Positions 5,209 to 12,010 of a DNA stretch of 16,812 bases are shown piece by piece; the first letter of the stretch is position 1; every line of letters begins with the position of its first letter. Both the position numbers and the translations under genes were made by a program. The notes under the pieces are model-generated. The model saw only the letters and a program-made list of their open reading frames with translations. It was not told the origin of the DNA and made no database searches. Source of the DNA: CAZMCC01 sp964564695 (lineage in GTDB: Bacteria; Planctomycetota; Phycisphaerae; Phycisphaerales; UBA1924); NCBI GenBank assembly GCA_964564695.1, contig CAZMCC010000086.1, positions 1-16,812 on the forward strand, in the 5' to 3' direction.

Positions 5209-6444
5209 ATGGTGAGAGCGAGATGTGTACAGCGAAGGATGGCGTGGGCGGTGGCGTCGCTGATGCTGACCGCGGCGGGCGCGTCGTCGCAGGGGCTCGA
5301 GCCGCCGCCGGGGCCGGTTGCGCCGACGATGAAGCCGCTGACGGACGTCGAGCCGCGGACGGCCGTCAACGCGGTGAATACGCCGGGGGACTCGAAGGGC
5401 GTGTTTGTGATCACGCGGCCGGGGTCGTACTACCTGACGGCCGCCGTGGTGGGTGAAGTCGGCAAGTCGGGGATCGAGATCGCCGCGAGCCATGTGACGC
5501 TCGACCTGTCGGGGTTCGACCTGCGCGGCGTGGAGAAGGCGGTCGCGGGCGTGCGCGTGCGCGGGGCGCAGACCGACATCCTGGTGCGCAACGGGAGCGC
5601 ACGGGCGTGGCCGAGCGCCGGCGTCGAGATGATCGAGGCGCTCGTGAGCGTGATCGAGGATGTGCGCTGCGACGCCAACGGCGTCGGCATCCTCGGCAGC
5701 GCGAACACGAAGATCCGCCGCTGCATCGCCACGCACAACACCGGCGGCGGGATCCACGCGGGCCGGAGCGCGACGGTCGAGGACTGCATCGCGGCGTTCA
5801 ACACGGGGCTCGGGTTCTACGTGCTCGAGACGTCCCGTGTGAGCCGCTGTACGTTTGAGAACAACACCACGGACGGCCTCTATCTCGACGGCGCCGGCTG
5901 CATCGTCACCGGGTGCATCGGCGTGGGGAACGGGCGCCACGGGATCGCGGTGATCTACGGCGGGGCCATGACGGGCTGCACGATGGACAACAACCAGGGC
6001 GACGGCTTCTGGTCGCTGCCGAATACGCCCGCGACGTGGGTCGAGTGCCGTGCGACCGGGAACGCGGGGGACGGGATTGATGCGGGCGACGGCTCGAGCG
6101 TGTCGCGGTGCGTGGTGCAGCTCAACGGGGAAGACGGCGTGCGCGTGCGTGACCGGGTGAGTGTGACCGGATGCCATTGCGTCGGGCAGGTGCAGGGCGC
6201 CGGGATCCGCGTCACCGGCACGGCGTCGCGCATCGACGGGAACACGGTGCTGGGGAACGCGATCGGCGTGAGCGCGGAGGGCAAGGGGTCGCTGCTCGTG
6301 CGCAACAGCGCGTCGGCGAGCGGGACGACGGCGTTCGACATCGCGCCCGGGAACGCGTTCGGGCCGATCGTGAATGTCGTGGGGAGCGGAGACCTGGGGG
6401 GCGTGGCGGGGACTGGGCATCCGCTGGCGAATCTGGTGTATTAG
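5209..6444 (+). CDS. Exported right-handed parallel beta-helix protein (411 aa)
   Basis: The N-terminus MVRARCVQRRMAWAVASLML plus TAAGASSQG is a signal peptide: a basic region, a hydrophobic core and an Ala/Ser cleavage region near residue 27. A linker follows with the phrase RPGSYYLTAAVVG. Next comes ASHVTLDLSGFDLRG and then about ten coils of roughly 21-23 residues, each with an N-x-G-(I/L/F) turn and a cysteine on the strand, for example VEDCIAAFNTGLGF, SRCTFENNTTDGLYL and TGCIGVGNGRHGIAV. This is the Beta_helix/NosD-like fold, often seen in exported polysaccharide-binding or lyase proteins. No catalytic residues are obvious. GGGAG at 5194-5198 precedes ATG 5209; GTG 5206 would add one residue. 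It stands alone and converges with the PEP-CTERM-like fragment. Confidence 0.88.
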   Translation: MVRARCVQRRMAWAVASLMLTAAGASSQGLEPPPGPVAPTMKPLTDVEPRTAVNAVNTPGDSKGVFVITRPGSYYLTAAVVGEVGKSGIEIAASHVTLDLSGFDLRGVEKAVAGVRVRGAQTDILVRNGSARAWPSAGVEMIEALVSVIEDVRCDANGVGILGSANTKIRRCIATHNTGGGIHAGRSATVEDCIAAFNTGLGFYVLETSRVSRCTFENNTTDGLYLDGAGCIVTGCIGVGNGRHGIAVIYGGAMTGCTMDNNQGDGFWSLPNTPATWVECRATGNAGDGIDAGDGSSVSRCVVQLNGEDGVRVRDRVSVTGCHCVGQVQGAGIRVTGTASRIDGNTVLGNAIGVSAEGKGSLLVRNSASASGTTAFDIAPGNAFGPIVNVVGSGDLGGVAGTGHPLANLVY

Positions 6445-6502
6445 CGCGGTGCGGGGAAGTCGCGGGCACGCCGTGACACGGCACCAAGTGACGTTGAACG
6501 AG

Positions 6503-7116
6503 TCAGATCGCGCGCGGGCGACGGCGGCGTGCGGCGAGTGCTGCGCCCAGCGCGAGGACCGTGTCGTCCGCGGGCGACGCCACGGGGTTGGCGGAGATGT
6601 CGTCGAAGCCGACGTAGTCGAGGTTCTCGAAGGTCATGCGGACGTTGTCGAAGGGGAGGGTGCTGGTGAAGCCGCGGAAGTCGGGGGCGTAGGAGGTGAG
6701 GGGGAAGAAGCCCGAGTCGACGAGGGTCGAGCCGGAGCGGATCTCGAAGCCGAAGCCGCCCTGGGAAGCGAAATCCTGGAAGCCGGTGATGTCGAAGCCG
6801 AAGGCGGAGGCGGCGGGGAGGAGGATCTGCGCGGTGTAGTCGCGGGTGGTGAGGTTCTGGAGCCCGAGGGACTGCTGGCCCGAGACCGGGAAGGCGTAGC
6901 CCATGTTGCCGGTTTCGAGGTAGGCGGAGAGGTCGCCGACGGGGACGTCGGCCGCGTAGTTGGAGCCGAGGAAGGTGGCGGGGAGCGAGAGCGGGCCGAC
7001 GGTCTCGTCCTCGAAATCTTCGGTGATGATGGTGCCGGTGGCGGCGGACTGCCAGATGCGCTCCGACGCGGGCGCAACCGCGCTGGTTGCGGAGCGTTGG
7101 AGGAGGAAGTAGAAGG
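6503..7116 (-). pseudogene. 5'-truncated PEP-CTERM-like exported protein
   Basis: The readable protein begins around SAFYFLLQRSATSAVAPASE and continues with TIITEDFEDETVGPLSLPAT, a jelly-roll-like run of strands ending DYVGFDDISANPV, and a C-terminal sorting tail ADDTVLALGAALAARRRRPR. A final Ala/Leu-rich segment followed by RRRR is typical of planctomycete PEP-CTERM-type exported proteins, although the usual Pro-Glu-Pro is here ASPAD. Such proteins need a signal peptide. Upstream of about 7116 the frame instead runs through a dispersed hairpin repeat (7135-7168) with non-protein-like sequence, and no signal peptide or start is visible. The 5' end was probably lost when the repeats arrived. 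Alternatively a short non-exported form starts at an unrecognised codon. The downstream part keeps GC-rich codon bias, suggesting recent loss. Confidence 0.6.
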
Positions 7117-7134
7117 CGGAGCCCTCACCCCTCG

Positions 7135-7168
7135 CCCTCTCCCTTGCGCAAAGCCGCAAGGGAGAGGG
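7135..7168. repeat. REP-like palindrome (14-bp perfect stem)
   Basis: CCCTCTCCCTTGCG at 7135-7148 pairs perfectly with 7155-7168 around the loop CAAAGC. The surrounding CCCTCACCCCTCGCCCTCTC context is a dispersed bacterial palindromic repeat type. It marks the point where the PEP-CTERM-like gene loses its coding character. Confidence 0.75.
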
Positions 7169-7273
7169 GGGCGGTCCGGGGAGTTGGGGGTGGTGGGCGT
7201 GGTAGCGGAGTCCAACGCACCGAGGACGCCCGGAGCGGCGACCTCGGTGGCACGATGGAAACTGGTGACTCAC

Positions 7274-7309
7274 GCCGAGGTCTGGCGAAGCGCCCGACCC
7301 CGGGCACCC
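7274..7309. repeat. 36-base dispersed repeat, copy 1
   Basis: Matches 8864-8899 at 35 of 36 positions in the same orientation. The core is TCTGGCGAAGCGCCCGACCC. It is partly palindromic (GGGTC ... GACCC) and lies immediately downstream of the DUF2130 gene, whose other end is flanked by copy 2. Confidence 0.85.
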
Positions 7310-7318
7310 GCAAGTCGC

Positions 7319-8608
7319 TCACGGCCCATCCAGCATCTTCACATCCAACCCCGGTATCTCCGGCAGCGCCCCCGTCGCGATGCCCTGCAGGTCGCCGTAC
7401 ATCCCCGCCGTCGCCTCGATCACGGCGTCGATCTGGGCCTGGCGCTTGGCCCAGGCCCGCTGCATGAACTTGCGTTCCTTGTCGAGGTCGTCGTTCATGT
7501 CGGTGAACTTCTCGACGATCGCCTGGATGCGGTGGCCGAAGCGGGGGCCGGTGAGGTAGCGGTAGACGAGCTCCATCTTCGTCTGCTGGTTGTCGCCGGT
7601 CTGGCGGGCGGCGGAGACGTCGATGAGGGCCTGGCGGAGGGCGAGGGCGACGGGGATGGCGCACGCGGGGGAGGTGATCCACACGCCGTCGAGGCAGTCG
7701 AAGTGGATGACGCCCTTGGGGAGGGCGGCGGAGACGATGACGGCGATGTCGGCCTTGGCGTTGCGCTGATCGTCGCGGAGCTTGCCGAGCCAGCCCTGGG
7801 ACCAGTTCTGTGTGCGCTTGGTTTCCCAGAGGATGACGCCGCAGGCGAGGCCGGCGGGTGAGACGACGCGGTGGAGAGTGTCGCCGCCGTGGACGCCCTT
7901 GGGGACGGGCTGGATGGTGTCGTTGGGGAAGCGGGTTCGGAGGAGGTGCTCGACCTCGAGCTCGAGGACCTCGCCCTGGAGCTGCTGGCTGCCCTGCTCG
8001 GCCTTGCGCTTGAGGTCGTCGACCTGGCGGCGCATGTCGGCGATGATCTTGTCTTTTTCTGCGATGTTGAGGCGGGCGGCGTCGTCGGCCGCGGCGCGGG
8101 CGGAGTCGCGGACCTTGGAGAGTTCGGTGTCGAGGCGGCGCTGGAGCTCGGCGTCGGCTTCGCGGAGCTTGTCCTCGAACTCACGCTTGAGTCGGCGTGC
8201 CTCGGCCTCGGCCTTGAGGGAGGCTTCGAGCTTGAGCGTGTCGCTCTCGCGGGCCTGCTTGAGCTCCATGAGCTGGGCGTCGCGCTGGGCGAGCTCGGAG
8301 TGGACGGAGGCTTTGGCGCGGGCGGCTTCTTCCTTGGCGATGTCGGCGCGCTGGGCCGTGAGGCGCTCGGCCACCTGCTGGGAGATCTGGGTTTCGATGG
8401 CAGCGCGTTCGGCGGCGAGGCGCTGACGCTCGGCGGCGGCGGCCTTCTGCTGGCGCTCGAAGTCGGCGAGGCGGGCGTCGAGGGCCGCGGCCTGCTGGGC
8501 GTGCTGGGTCTCGAAGTCGCGCCGTGCGCGTTCGACGATGGGACCGGCGAGGGTCTCGTCGAGGGCGATGGGCTGGTGACAGTGGGGGCAGGTGATGTTG
8601 GCAGGCAT
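7319..8608 (-). CDS. DUF2130 protein: zinc-knuckle, long coiled coil and nuclease-like C-terminal domain (429 aa)
   Basis: The start is MPANITCPHCHQPIALDETL. A CPHC pair (Cys7, Cys10) opens the protein. Residues about 25-210 form a long Ala/Glu/Arg/Gln-rich coiled coil. The C-terminal domain begins LELEVEHLLRTRFPND (about 215-230). It contains GVHGGDTLHRVV with Asp243 and GVILWETKRTQNW with Glu262-Thr-Lys264, a D...ExK arrangement like PD-(D/E)xK nucleases. The region to DVKMLDGP matches the DUF2130 (COG4487) architecture as I know it; nuclease activity is not established by the sequence. The frame is open upstream of 8608, but that stretch is dispersed-repeat sequence, so the ATG at 8608 is chosen although no Shine-Dalgarno is visible. 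It is flanked on both sides by copies of the same 36-base repeat and is probably transcribed alone. Confidence 0.88.
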   Translation of the reverse strand: MPANITCPHCHQPIALDETLAGPIVERARRDFETQHAQQAAALDARLADFERQQKAAAAERQRLAAERAAIETQISQQVAERLTAQRADIAKEEAARAKASVHSELAQRDAQLMELKQARESDTLKLEASLKAEAEARRLKREFEDKLREADAELQRRLDTELSKVRDSARAAADDAARLNIAEKDKIIADMRRQVDDLKRKAEQGSQQLQGEVLELEVEHLLRTRFPNDTIQPVPKGVHGGDTLHRVVSPAGLACGVILWETKRTQNWSQGWLGKLRDDQRNAKADIAVIVSAALPKGVIHFDCLDGVWITSPACAIPVALALRQALIDVSAARQTGDNQQTKMELVYRYLTGPRFGHRIQAIVEKFTDMNDDLDKERKFMQRAWAKRQAQIDAVIEATAGMYGDLQGIATGALPEIPGLDVKMLDGP

Positions 8609-8971
8609 GGTGTTGTTCACGATAGAACGGCGTCTGGCGGACCGGCGGGCGGTCTGAATAGAACGAAGATCGGGCGGGATGCGGGGTGGGTCCACAGCGG
8701 TGTGTGGACCTGTGGCGGTTGTGCGGGTGGGGCAAGTGTTGGGTGCGGAAAGTGCCTGTGATACGAATTCCGGATACCGACTGCGCGGGTGCCCCGGGTC
8801 GGCCGCTCTGGACAGACCCGGGGGTTGGGCTCCGAACCGCCGACCGACGGCGCTCGGACCACCGCCGGGGTCTGGCGAAGCGCCCGACCCCGGGCACCCT
8901 GCAATCACCAATCACCGCCGCGAAGAAGCACCGAGAGCCGCCAAAGCTCGGCACTCGGTGGCACCCAGTCA
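8609..8971. other. Repeat-filled intergenic region upstream of the DUF2130 gene
   Basis: The 363 bases between fmdB-like and DUF2130 genes contain no credible gene. They hold the 36-base repeat and an inverted, diverged version of it. The DUF2130 promoter is presumably at 8610-8780, but no clear -10/-35 boxes were recognised. Confidence 0.6.
8787..8899. repeat. Imperfect inverted repeat containing copy 2 of the 36-base repeat
   Basis: The right arm 8864-8899 is copy 2 of the dispersed 36-base repeat. The left arm, starting GGGTGCCCCGGGTCGG at 8787, is a diverged reverse complement of it with several mismatches and one indel. A spacer of about 40 bases lies between. The pair can form a long hairpin ahead of the DUF2130 gene. 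Confidence 0.7.
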
Positions 8972-9343
8972 TCAGCCCTTCCCCTTGTCCTTTGATTTCT
9001 TCGGCTTCGTCTCGGCCTTGGGCTTCTCCGCCTTCGGCTCCGGCTTCGCCGCCGGTGTCACCGACTTCGCCGGCGCGTCCTTCGCCGCGGTGTCGCCCTT
9101 CGCGCCGTCCGCGGGCTTGCCCTCGGCGCTCGCGGCCTTCTCCCCCGACTTGTACGACTCGGTGCGGTAGTCCGTCTGGTAGAACCCCGACCCCTTGAAG
9201 ATGACCGCCGCCCCGGCGCCGATGAGCCGCTCGAGCGCGTTCTTGCCGCACTTGGGGCACTTCTTCAGCGCGTTGTCCTTCATGGACTGGACCTGCTCGA
9301 ACTCGTATTTGCAGGCGTTGCAGCGGTATTCGTAGGTTGGCAT
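8972..9343 (-). CDS. FmdB-family zinc-ribbon protein with long charged tail (123 aa)
   Basis: The protein begins MPTYEYRCNACKYEFEQVQS and continues KCPKCGKNALERLIG, giving the four cysteines of an FmdB/CxxC-CxxC regulatory zinc ribbon. AAVIFKGSGFYQTDYR (about 49-64) is the usual end of the family domain. From about residue 70 a low-complexity tail rich in Lys, Ala, Glu and Pro runs to KPKKSKDKGKG. The start at 9343 is fixed by the canonical MPTYEY; the open frame upstream of it is dispersed-repeat sequence. FmdB proteins are putative regulators of uncertain function. It lies 112 bases downstream of grpE in the same direction, and the gap holds the double-hairpin repeat, so co-transcription with dnaJ-grpE is possible. 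Confidence 0.92.
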   Translation of the reverse strand: MPTYEYRCNACKYEFEQVQSMKDNALKKCPKCGKNALERLIGAGAAVIFKGSGFYQTDYRTESYKSGEKAASAEGKPADGAKGDTAAKDAPAKSVTPAAKPEPKAEKPKAETKPKKSKDKGKG

Positions 9344-9374
9344 GGCGAGGTGAACCGAGAGTCGGGATATCGAG

Positions 9375-9413
9375 GTGGCACAGGCGTCCCGCCTGTGTCG
9401 GCCGTTTCGGCCG
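9375..9413 (+). repeat. Dispersed double-hairpin repeat, copy 2
   Basis: Reads GTGGCACAGGCGTCCCGCC and then TGTGTCGGCCGTTTCGGCCG. It has two small perfect hairpins: CACAGGCG/CGCCTGTG with a 3-base loop and CGGCCG/CGGCCG with a 3-base loop. It is inverted relative to copy 1 (3149-3191) and sits between grpE and the fmdB-like gene. Confidence 0.8.
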
Positions 9414-9455
9414 AGCCGTCTGCACAATACCTCCCGCTCGCGCGGGAGGCTCGGA

Positions 9456-10064
9456 TCAAGGCGCGACAACAACCTTCGCCGGGCGCACCACCCGCTCGCC
9501 CAGGATGTACCCCGGCTGGAACGTGCTCACGATGTGCCCCGACTGCACGCCGTCGGCCGCCTGCTGCATGATCGCCTGGTGCTGGCCGGGGTTGAACTCG
9601 TCGTTGGGCTCGGGATTGATCACCGCGATGCCGCTCGCCTGCAGCGCCTTGAGCAGCTCGCCCCGGATGACCCTGACGCCGTCCATGACCTGGGCGGCCG
9701 ACGCCTTCGCGGGATCAAACCCCAGCGCCATGTCGAAATGGTCCATCACCGGCAGGATCGCGTTCAGCACCGAGCTGGCCCCCTGCTGGCGGGCCTCCTT
9801 CTCGTTGTTGATCGCGCGGCGCTGGTAGTTCTGAAACTCCGCCAGGGCGCGGAGGTACTTGTCGTTGAACTCGTCGCGCTCCGCGCGCAGCTTGTCGAGC
9901 GCCGCCGCCGCGGTATCGGCCGAGCCTTCGGCCGTGGCGTCCATTCCGCCCGAGCAGCCGCAGGAATCGCCGCAGCACTCGTCGGAACCCGCGTCATCGC
10001 CCTTGGGGCGCGACGGGTCCGGCTGGCCGGGATCGCTGGATGGGTTGTTCTTTCGTCCGAACAT
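9456..10064 (-). CDS. grpE: Nucleotide exchange factor GrpE (202 aa)
   Basis: GrpE drives ADP release from DnaK. Visible are the long helical segment ALDKLRAERDEFNDKYLRAL, the signature AEFQNYQRRAINNEKEARQQ, and the four-helix region ILPVMDHFDMALGF. The C-terminal beta-wing follows: NPEPNDEFNPGQHQAIMQQ, then GHIVSTFQPGYILGERVVRP and AKVVVAP. The N-terminal disordered part contains an unusual cysteine cluster, DECCGDSCGCSGG (Cys30, 31, 35, 37). ATG 10064 lies 6 bases after the dnaJ stop, so the pair is tightly coupled in the order dnaJ-grpE. No dnaK is in the window. Confidence 0.96.
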   Translation of the reverse strand: MFGRKNNPSSDPGQPDPSRPKGDDAGSDECCGDSCGCSGGMDATAEGSADTAAAALDKLRAERDEFNDKYLRALAEFQNYQRRAINNEKEARQQGASSVLNAILPVMDHFDMALGFDPAKASAAQVMDGVRVIRGELLKALQASGIAVINPEPNDEFNPGQHQAIMQQAADGVQSGHIVSTFQPGYILGERVVRPAKVVVAP

Positions 10065-10070
10065 GTCTGG

Positions 10071-11231
10071 TTATCCCCCGCTGAACGTGTCTTTGATCTT
10101 CTTCCAGAACCCGTCGCTCTCGGACAGCACGGCCGATTCCTCCGTCGCCGCATACTCCCGCAGCAGCTTCTCCTGCTGCGGGTTGAGCTTGCGCGGGATC
10201 TGGATGCGTGTCACAACAACGAGATCGCCGCGCCGCCCGCTGCGCAGGTCGGGCAGCCCCGCGTCGTGCACGCGGATGAGCGTGCCGTGCTGCGTGGCCC
10301 GCGGGATCGTGACCTTGTGCCTGGCGTCGAGCCCGGGCACGTCGACCTCGGCCCCGAGCGTGGCCTGGGCGAACGTGATCGGGTACTCGAGCACGAGGTG
10401 GTTCCCCTCGCGCTGCAGGTGCTTGTGCTCCTCGACGCGCACCACCACGTGCAGGTCGCCGCGGATGCCCTGGCCGCCGGGATCGGCCTCCGCCGGCGGC
10501 GGCTCACCCTCGCTTCGGACGCGAACGACCTGGCCCTCGCTGATGCCCGCGGGGATCTTCACCGCGATGGTGCGCTTCTTGGAGATCCGCCCCTTGCCGC
10601 GGCAGTCCGCGCAGAATTCCTTGACGACCTGCCCCCGCCCCGCGCACGTGGGGCACGTGGTCACCATCCGGAACATCCCGCCCAGCCCCGTCTGCTGCAC
10701 CTGCCCCCGCCCCGCGCACATCTGGCACGGCACAGGCTTCGTGCCCGGCTTGGCCCCCGACCCGGTGCACGTGCCGCACACGTCCATCCGCGTGAACTCG
10801 ACCTGCCGCTCGACGCCCTTGAGGACATCGTCGAGCGTGATCTCGACCTCGGTCTCGAGGTCATAGCCGCGGGCCGGCCCGCGCCCGCGTTGCCCCCCCC
10901 CACCGCCGCCGCCGCGTCCCCCCCCGCCGAAGATGTCGTTGAACATCGAGAAGATGTCGTCGACGTTCATGCGGCTGAAGTCGGGCCCTGCGGCCCCCTG
11001 CCCGCGCACGCCCTCGTGGCCGAGCGTGTCGTAGCGCTTGCGCTTGTCGGCGTCGGAGAGCACCTCGTACGCCTCCGCGGCCTCCTTGAACTTCACCTCG
11101 GCCTCGGCGTCGCCGGGGTTGCGGTCCGGGTGATACTTCATCGCCAGCCGCCGGTACGCGCGCTTGATCTCCTCGCCGTCGGAGGTCTTGGTGACGCTGA
11201 GGACTTCGTAGTAGTCGCGTTGGACGGGCAT
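10071..11231 (-). CDS. dnaJ: Chaperone DnaJ (386 aa)
   Basis: Type I Hsp40 that delivers substrates to DnaK and stimulates its ATPase. The J domain is DYYEVLSVTKTSDGEEIKRA (6-25) with the catalytic HPD at 34-36. The Gly/Phe-type linker is a poly-Gly run at about 102-113. The zinc domain has all four CxxCxGxG repeats (from Cys152, Cys169, Cys193 and Cys207). The C-terminal substrate domains follow, with GDLHVVVRVEEHKHLQREG and a GAEVDVPGL strand. ATG 11231 (MPVQRDYYEV) is chosen because the J domain usually starts within a few residues; ATG 11246 would add five residues. No strong Shine-Dalgarno is seen. A perfect 10-bp hairpin lies about 45 bases upstream. grpE follows 6 bases after the stop. 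Confidence 0.96.
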   Translation of the reverse strand: MPVQRDYYEVLSVTKTSDGEEIKRAYRRLAMKYHPDRNPGDAEAEVKFKEAAEAYEVLSDADKRKRYDTLGHEGVRGQGAAGPDFSRMNVDDIFSMFNDIFGGGGRGGGGGGGQRGRGPARGYDLETEVEITLDDVLKGVERQVEFTRMDVCGTCTGSGAKPGTKPVPCQMCAGRGQVQQTGLGGMFRMVTTCPTCAGRGQVVKEFCADCRGKGRISKKRTIAVKIPAGISEGQVVRVRSEGEPPPAEADPGGQGIRGDLHVVVRVEEHKHLQREGNHLVLEYPITFAQATLGAEVDVPGLDARHKVTIPRATQHGTLIRVHDAGLPDLRSGRRGDLVVVTRIQIPRKLNPQQEKLLREYAATEESAVLSESDGFWKKIKDTFSGG

Positions 11232-11276
11232 GGTGTTTGGCTTCATTGCGTCGAAACTGCCGGGCCGTTCAGAAAT

Positions 11277-11306
11277 CGAGCCCACGACCTTTCGGGCGTG
11301 GGCTCG
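11277..11306 (-). promoter_or_regulatory. Leader hairpin upstream of dnaJ
   Basis: Perfect 10-bp stem CGAGCCCACG (11277-11286) with 11297-11306 and a 10-base loop, between the 116-residue gene and dnaJ. It could terminate the upstream transcript, separate the messages or act in the dnaJ leader. No T-run follows, so simple termination is uncertain. Confidence 0.4.
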
Positions 11307-11354
11307 GGGAGTCGAATACAAGGGCTTAACGAGGCCTCCCTGCCATCGCCGCCA

Positions 11355-11705
11355 TTAGCCCTCTGGCCTTGGAACATGGGCGGCGAAGCCGAAGGGCGTG
11401 GGCTCGTTCGGACCCGTTGGCGGAATCGGTTGAAACTCGATGCTGGCGATGTCATCGTCCCGGACGATCACGCCGGCCGCGGCGTCCCTGGGTGAATCGA
11501 GGATGAGCACGCTGCCGGGAAACTCCGCGTTGACGTTGAACTGGAGGCCGATGGAGTAGAACTGCCGGCCGGATTTCAGAGTTGTGCTCACAACGAAGGC
11601 TTCCGAATCCGCTGAGCCCCGGAATTGGTTGAAGAGAACGACCGCCCCGGATGCGAAGCGCGCCGCGTCATAGGGCCACTGCGCGGAGGGCTGCTCGTTC
11701 GTCAT
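11355..11705 (-). CDS. Unknown protein (116 aa), partner of the 89-residue gene
   Basis: The protein begins MTNEQPSAQWPYDAARFASG and ends FGFAAHVPRPEG. It is not recognised. Predicted strands include AVVLFNQFRG, EAFVVSTTLKSGRQFYSIGL and SVLILDS, followed by AAGVIVRDDDIASIEFQPI, suggesting a small mostly-beta, SH3- or LSm-like fold. It has no cysteines, signal peptide or membrane segment. Its ATG overlaps the stop of the 89-residue gene in ATGA (11702-11705), so the two are translationally coupled. Base composition is lower in GC than in the chaperone genes (34 of 60 bases in 11521-11580), hinting at separate origin. It lies between groEL2 and dnaJ. Confidence 0.75.
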   Translation of the reverse strand: MTNEQPSAQWPYDAARFASGAVVLFNQFRGSADSEAFVVSTTLKSGRQFYSIGLQFNVNAEFPGSVLILDSPRDAAAGVIVRDDDIASIEFQPIPPTGPNEPTPFGFAAHVPRPEG

Positions 11706-11971
11706 GCCGCATCCTTCCTGGTTTTGCCGTCGTTCGGCGCGGGAACGCGGTATTTCGGCCTGATCTGGCCGCCGAACTGCACGAACCCGCCCGGGGCGCG
11801 TTCAACGAATCCGTTGCCCTCGAGCTGCGCGTAGACCTCGTCGAGCTGCTGCACCGCACCGGAGTCAAACAGCTTTCCCAGGCTGAAAAGGTCATAGAAC
11901 GGAGTCGCCGGAGCGCGGCGGTGGTCGTCATACACCTGTTTGGCAAGCCCGGTCAGCTCTTGGTACGTCAT
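11702..11971 (-). CDS. Unknown protein (89 aa), possibly winged-helix-like
   Basis: The protein begins MTYQELTGLAKQVYDDHRRA and ends NDGKTRKDAA. FSLGKLFDSGAVQQLDEVYA and the following QLEGNGFVERAPGGFVQFGG look like two helices and a beta-hairpin, as in small winged-helix domains; IRPKYRVP and a basic tail follow. No named family is recognised. A GAGGG ribosome site at 11979-11983 lies 7 bases before the ATG. The gene starts 39 bases after groEL2 and its end overlaps the 116-residue gene by 4 bases. A two-gene regulatory or toxin-antitoxin-like unit is possible from organisation alone. Confidence 0.75.
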   Translation of the reverse strand: MTYQELTGLAKQVYDDHRRAPATPFYDLFSLGKLFDSGAVQQLDEVYAQLEGNGFVERAPGGFVQFGGQIRPKYRVPAPNDGKTRKDAA

Positions 11972-12010
11972 GGCACGGCCCTCAGCAACATTCCACCAAT
12001 TTTAGACCTT

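Noticed and set aside
6471..6483. GCCGTGACACGGC palindrome between converging genes as a terminator
   Set aside because: Full pairing leaves a one-base loop and no T-run follows; too weak to call.
7871..8761. Plus-strand open frame of 296 residues opposite the DUF2130 gene
   Set aside because: It is the antisense reading of the coiled-coil region, giving Leu/Glu/Gly repeats; no ribosome site or domain.
8609..8911. N-terminal extension of the DUF2130 protein to an upstream start
   Set aside because: The upstream frame is translated repeat sequence, while the CPHC zinc knuckle follows directly after the ATG at 8608.
9344..9472. N-terminal extension of the FmdB-type protein
   Set aside because: It reads through the dispersed double-hairpin repeat and into grpE; the family begins MPTYEY at 9343.
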